Assembly: GCA_003557085.1 (NCBI GenBank)
Contig: PWPR01000206.1
Location: forward strand, 1 to 8,898
Direction of reading: 5' to 3'
DNA length: 8,898 bases
Source: Clostridia bacterium
GTDB taxonomy: Bacteria; Bacillota; UBA994; PWPR01
A model generated the notes under the pieces. That model was given only the letters and a program-made list of their open reading frames with translations, was not told the origin of the DNA and made no database searches. The first letter of the stretch is position 1, and every line of letters begins with the position of its first letter. A program made the position numbers and the translations under genes. Of this stretch, positions 6,129-8,898 are shown one piece after another.

Positions 6129-8259
6129 AAAACTTTAAAGTAAGCGAAATTCTATTTTTTTCTTTATCTAATTTAATAATCTTAACTTCTACTTGATCTC
6201 CAATGGATAAGACATCATTAGGATGTTTAATATAACTATCACTCATTTCACTTATATGAATTAGTCCATCTTGTTTAACACCAATATCAACAAAAGCACC
6301 AAAATCAATTACGTTTCTTACTATACCTTTAACTATTAGGCCTTCATAAAGCATGTCAAAAGTAGTAATTTCTTTATTGAATATCGGTGTTGGCATATCT
6401 TCTCGAGGATCATGTCCTGGTCTTTTTAACTCAGTGATAATATCCTTTACAGTAGGAAGGCCAGCTCTTAAATTTTTAGATATATCAAGAGCTTTATTTA
6501 GATCTAGGCTGTTTTGCCAATCCTTAGAATTCCCTATTTCATTAATATCAACCTGAAATTCATTTAATATCTGATAAGCTAAATCATATGACTCAGGGTG
6601 TATGCGTGTATTATCAAGAAACTCGCTGCCATCTCTAACCCTCAAGAATCCAGCACATTGCTCAAAGGTTTTTGCTCCAAGTCGAGTTACTTCAATTAAC
6701 TCGTTTCTTGAGCTGAATCCTTTATTTTTTTCTCTATACTTAACAATGTTATTTGCTACACTTGTACTTATACCAGCTATATACTTAAGCAAAGAGGCGG
6801 AAGCTGTATTTAAATCAACACCCACACTATTTACACAGGATACAACAATTTGCTCTAAAGCATTACCTAACATATTTTGGTTCACATCATGCTGATACAT
6901 TCCTACGCCAATGGACTTAGGATCAATCTTAACTAGTTCAGCTAATGGGTCAAGCACTCTTCTTGCTATAGAAACAGCCCCTCTTATTGAAACATCTAGT
7001 TTGGGGAATTCTTTTCTTGCTAGTTCGGATGCTGAATACACAGATGCTCCAGCTTCATCTACAATCAGATAAGATATTTCCTTATATTCTGCCAAGATAT
7101 CTGCAACCATAGCTTCAGTTTCTCTGCTTGCTGTACCATTTCCAATGGCTACCAACTTAACTCCATTCTCCTTAATTAATTTCTCTATGATAGCTTTTGA
7201 TCTTTCAAGCTGATTTTGAGGCTGATGAGGATAAATTGTTTCAGTGCTAAGTAAGGTGCCATTTTTGTCAATTACAGCTATTTTACAACCAGTTCTATAG
7301 GCGGGATCTATTGCTAGAATGTTTAAATCAGCTATAGGGGGTTGCATAAGTAGATCATATAAGTTCTTCTTAAAATTATCAATAGCTTTTTCTTCGGCTT
7401 GTTCTGTAAGTGTTCTTCTTATTTCTCTTTCAATTGATGGTTTTATATAGCGTTTATAGGCATTATCAATAGAATCAATCATAAACTCTTTTGTCTGTAT
7501 AGAACCTGTTTCTTTAAGAAAGTCTCTTTGCATTCTCTTAATTATACTATCTTCTGGTGCAACTAGGCTAACATTTAGTATTTCTTCTTTTTCAGCTCTA
7601 TTGATAGCTAACACTCTATGCGAAGGAATACTAGAAACTTTTTGGCTAAAGTCCATATATTGTTCATATTGTTTCGAATTATCTGTAATAGACTCAGTTT
7701 GAATTTCTCCATATCCAAGTGTTAATGATCTTACAACTTTTCTTGTAGATAAATCTTCATTTATTCTGGCAATAATAATATTTTTTGCACCATCTAAAGC
7801 AAGATCAGTTGTTTCAACTTCATCATTCAAATACTCTTGAGCTAATTCTTCTAAGGATATATTTGACTCTTGATTAAATATAATATCCGCTAAGGGTTCT
7901 AGCCCTTGTTCCTTTGCTACATCAGCTAAGGTGCGCCTTTTAGACTTATATGGTAAATAAATATCTTCAAGCTCCTGTAGTGTACTTGCTTCTTCTAAGT
8001 TTCTCTCAATTTCCTCAGTTAAAGCTCCTTTGTCTGCAATAGTGTTTTTAATTGATTCTCGCCTTTCAACAAATTTAGTTAGATACTCATGTTTATCTTT
8101 TATATGATAGATTTGTTCATCTAACATGTTTCCAGTAATCTCTTTTCTATAACGAGCAATAAATGGTACTGTATTGCCTTCTTCAAGAAGAGATAAAACT
8201 GATTGTATATGCTCTTGCTTAATTTTGAGTTCTTGTGAAATTTTCTTAATAATATCCAT
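6127..8259 (-). CDS. tex: Tex family RNA-binding transcription accessory protein
   Basis: Cytoplasmic nucleic-acid-binding protein of the Tex family, the bacterial relatives of eukaryotic Spt6, implicated in transcription and RNA metabolism. It is 710 residues, normal for Gram-positive Tex. In order: N-terminal helical region with PFIARYRKE (32-40) and LPYKSKRRTLADVAKEQGLEPLA (about 102-124); YqgF/RNase H-like domain (about 312-405, LAIDPAYRTGCK at 315-326, GNGTASRETE at 373-382, DEAGASVYSASE at 401-412); the conserved GVGMYQHDVNQ (451-461); helix-hairpin-helix region (about 480-540, LLKYIAGISTSVANNIV, TRLGAKTFEQCAGFLRV); and a C-terminal S1 RNA-binding domain (about 640-710, VKGIVRNVIDFGAFVDIG, DGLIHISEMS). 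It is encoded alone on the minus strand, convergent with the pcrA operon. The ATG at 8259 gives the conserved Tex amino terminus, but its Shine-Dalgarno is 33 nt away across a hairpin. No in-frame ATG, GTG or TTG lies between the SD and this ATG. Confidence 0.96.
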   Translation of the reverse strand: MDIIKKISQELKIKQEHIQSVLSLLEEGNTVPFIARYRKEITGNMLDEQIYHIKDKHEYLTKFVERRESIKNTIADKGALTEEIERNLEEASTLQELEDIYLPYKSKRRTLADVAKEQGLEPLADIIFNQESNISLEELAQEYLNDEVETTDLALDGAKNIIIARINEDLSTRKVVRSLTLGYGEIQTESITDNSKQYEQYMDFSQKVSSIPSHRVLAINRAEKEEILNVSLVAPEDSIIKRMQRDFLKETGSIQTKEFMIDSIDNAYKRYIKPSIEREIRRTLTEQAEEKAIDNFKKNLYDLLMQPPIADLNILAIDPAYRTGCKIAVIDKNGTLLSTETIYPHQPQNQLERSKAIIEKLIKENGVKLVAIGNGTASRETEAMVADILAEYKEISYLIVDEAGASVYSASELARKEFPKLDVSIRGAVSIARRVLDPLAELVKIDPKSIGVGMYQHDVNQNMLGNALEQIVVSCVNSVGVDLNTASASLLKYIAGISTSVANNIVKYREKNKGFSSRNELIEVTRLGAKTFEQCAGFLRVRDGSEFLDNTRIHPESYDLAYQILNEFQVDINEIGNSKDWQNSLDLNKALDISKNLRAGLPTVKDIITELKRPGHDPREDMPTPIFNKEITTFDMLYEGLIVKGIVRNVIDFGAFVDIGVKQDGLIHISEMSDSYIKHPNDVLSIGDQVEVKIIKLDKEKNRISLTLKF

Positions 8260-8299
8260 AGCTTTTGTGTAAACTAATAAGTAGCTTACACACTCCTTT
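8260..8299 (-). promoter_or_regulatory. tex leader: SD separated from start codon by an 11-bp hairpin
   Basis: Read on the minus strand, a strong Shine-Dalgarno AAAGGAG (8299-8293) is followed immediately by UGUGUAAGCUA (8292-8282), a CUUAU loop (8281-8277) and UAGUUUACACA (8276-8266). These arms form 11 continuous base pairs, one of them G-U. Then come six bases (8265-8260) and the ATG (8259-8257). Linear spacing is 33 nt, too long for normal initiation. With the hairpin folded it becomes 6 nt. The wobble is G-U only in the tex transcript; the same position on the plus strand would be an A-C mismatch. The same inverted repeat could instead be a DNA operator. Confidence 0.6.
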
Positions 8300-8317
8300 C
8301 TAACTAGTATTATTTCA

Positions 8318-8346
8318 TTTAATTATCATAACACTACCGATATACT
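8318..8346 (+). promoter_or_regulatory. Possible promoter of the acetyltransferase gene
   Basis: TTTAAT (8318-8323) and TATACT (8341-8346) are separated by 17 nt on the plus strand. The -10 matches 5 of 6 and the -35 3 of 6. It would overlap the divergent tex promoter almost completely. A second TATGAT (8377-8382) lies closer to the gene but has no matching -35. A small inverted repeat, ATAAAC (8363-8368) with GTTTAT (8374-8379), sits in the presumed leader. Chance matches are common in this AT-rich DNA. Confidence 0.3.
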
Positions 8347-8353
8347 TGTGCAA
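8325..8353 (-). promoter_or_regulatory. Probable sigma-A promoter of tex
   Basis: On the minus strand, TTGCAC (8353-8348) and TATGAT (8330-8325) are separated by exactly 17 nt. The -10 matches the consensus at 5 of 6 positions and the -35 at 3 of 6. Transcription would start near 8316-8319, giving a tex 5' leader of roughly 55-60 nt that includes the whole SD-hairpin-start arrangement. Confidence 0.55.
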
Positions 8354-8393
8354 AGTAGATGTATAAACAAATAGTTTATGATATTATTAAAGT

Positions 8394-8398
8394 GGAGG
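8394..8398 (+). promoter_or_regulatory. Shine-Dalgarno fixing the acetyltransferase start at 8404
   Basis: GGAGG ends 5 nt before the ATG at 8404. An in-frame ATG exists 45 nt upstream (8359), but it has no SD-like sequence before it. The 15 residues it would add precede the usual GNAT opening (MEIRIEKYKREDF). The downstream start is therefore preferred. Confidence 0.85.
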
Positions 8399-8403
8399 AT
8401 AAC

Positions 8404-8877
8404 ATGGAAATTAGGATAGAAAAATACAAAAGGGAAGATTTTAGTCAATTAGTTAAGGTAATTGAGTTTGTGCTAGATGAGTATGGATTTGAGTTTGGAG
8501 TTGGAGATTTAAAAAAAGATCTTACAGCACTTAGTGAAGAGAATGCTTACAGGGATGCTAAAGAGGGATTCTGGATTGCAAAAGATGGTGAAAACGTTAT
8601 AGGTTCAGTTGCTATCAGAGCTAGAGAGGATGATTTAGCCGAGCTTAAAAGATTTTACTTATTACCTGTATACAGAGGCTTAGGTATTGGAAGTAGATTG
8701 TATGAAGTTGCTGAAGAGTTTGCTATCAAAAATGGTTATGAAGGAATATGGTTGGAATCATCAAGAAGATTTAAATTGGCATCAAAGCTGTACTTGAAGA
8801 AAGGCTTTAGATTACTTGAAGAACTAGATAATGATTGGGAAGATAATATATATGAGAAAGTTTTTAGAAAGGATTAG
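8404..8877 (+). CDS. GNAT family N-acetyltransferase
   Basis: Cytoplasmic acyltransferase predicted to move an acetyl group from acetyl-CoA to an amine. With the start chosen at 8404 the protein is 157 residues, a typical single-domain GNAT. Visible features are the N-terminal strand IRIEKYKREDF (3-13), the central strands GFWIAKDGENVIGSVAIR, the acetyl-CoA pyrophosphate-binding motif A, RFYLLPVYRGLGIGSRLYE, with R91-G-L-G-I-G96, and a motif B-like ASKLYLKKGFRLLEE, which normally packs beside the cofactor. The substrate cannot be deduced: GNATs of this type modify small molecules, antibiotics or protein N-termini. It is transcribed divergently from tex, and the next gene begins 3 nt after its stop, so it is probably the first gene of an operon running out of the window. 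Confidence 0.93.
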   Translation: MEIRIEKYKREDFSQLVKVIEFVLDEYGFEFGVGDLKKDLTALSEENAYRDAKEGFWIAKDGENVIGSVAIRAREDDLAELKRFYLLPVYRGLGIGSRLYEVAEEFAIKNGYEGIWLESSRRFKLASKLYLKKGFRLLEELDNDWEDNIYEKVFRKD

Positions 8878-8880
8878 ATC

Positions 8881-8898
8881 ATGAATTTAAAAAAGAAT
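8881..8898 (+). CDS. Start of an unidentified gene, truncated by window end
   Basis: An ATG three bases after the acetyltransferase stop is preceded by AGAAAGGA (8866-8873) at a 7-nt spacing, a good ribosome binding site. Only six codons (MNLKKN) are visible, so the product cannot be identified. The tight spacing suggests co-transcription with the acetyltransferase gene. Confidence 0.65.

Noticed and set aside
6353..6895. Two open frames (67 and 97 codons) on the plus strand inside tex
   Set aside because: Both are antisense to conserved Tex coding sequence. They carry no ribosome binding site and no protein-like motif.
8363..8379. Inverted repeat ATAAAC/GTTTAT before the acetyltransferase gene as an operator or riboswitch element
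   Set aside because: Six A/T-dominated base pairs in very AT-rich DNA are expected by chance. There is no further structure and no T run.
8359..8403. Upstream in-frame ATG giving a 172-residue acetyltransferase
   Set aside because: It has no Shine-Dalgarno, and the extra 15 residues are not part of the GNAT fold. The ATG at 8404 has GGAGG at 5 nt.

Overview
This is an AT-rich chromosomal window (about one third G+C by eye) from a low-GC Firmicute, most likely of the class Clostridia. The evidence is AGA/TTA/ATA-dominated codon use, GGAGG-type ribosome binding sites, the pcrA-ligA gene pair typical of Firmicutes, and a Gram-positive-type PcrA helicase. I cannot name the genus. The content is mostly housekeeping. 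I see no mobile element, CRISPR array, tRNA or rRNA.

Layout. (1) 2-982, +: 3' portion of a MATE-family multidrug/cation antiporter gene, cut by the left edge and closed by a hairpin terminator (988-1016). (2) 1108-6112, +: a compact apparent operon of pcrA (GTG start), ligA (3 nt downstream) and a coiled-coil protein of unknown function. (3) 6127-8259, -: tex, convergent with that operon. Only 14 nt separate the stop codons, and both stops lie inside one 10-bp hairpin. (4) 8260-8403: a divergent regulatory region with the tex promoter and an unusual tex leader. (5) 8404-8877, +: a GNAT acetyltransferase, followed after 3 nt by the first six codons of another gene cut by the right edge.

How the genes work together. 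PcrA (3'-5' helicase that removes proteins and RNA polymerase from DNA) and LigA (replicative and repair nick sealing) form a DNA-maintenance pair. Tex is an RNA/DNA-binding transcription accessory protein. The coiled-coil protein shares the ligA transcript, but its role is unknown.

Points worth a second look. The tex Shine-Dalgarno lies 33 nt from its ATG, but an 11-bp hairpin fills the gap exactly and would leave an effective spacing of 6 nt. LigA has Phe in place of one of the four zinc-finger cysteines. PcrA carries two tandem C-terminal Tudor-like domains instead of the usual one. The coiled-coil gene has a weak start context with an overlapping 13-codon ORF and a small hairpin upstream.
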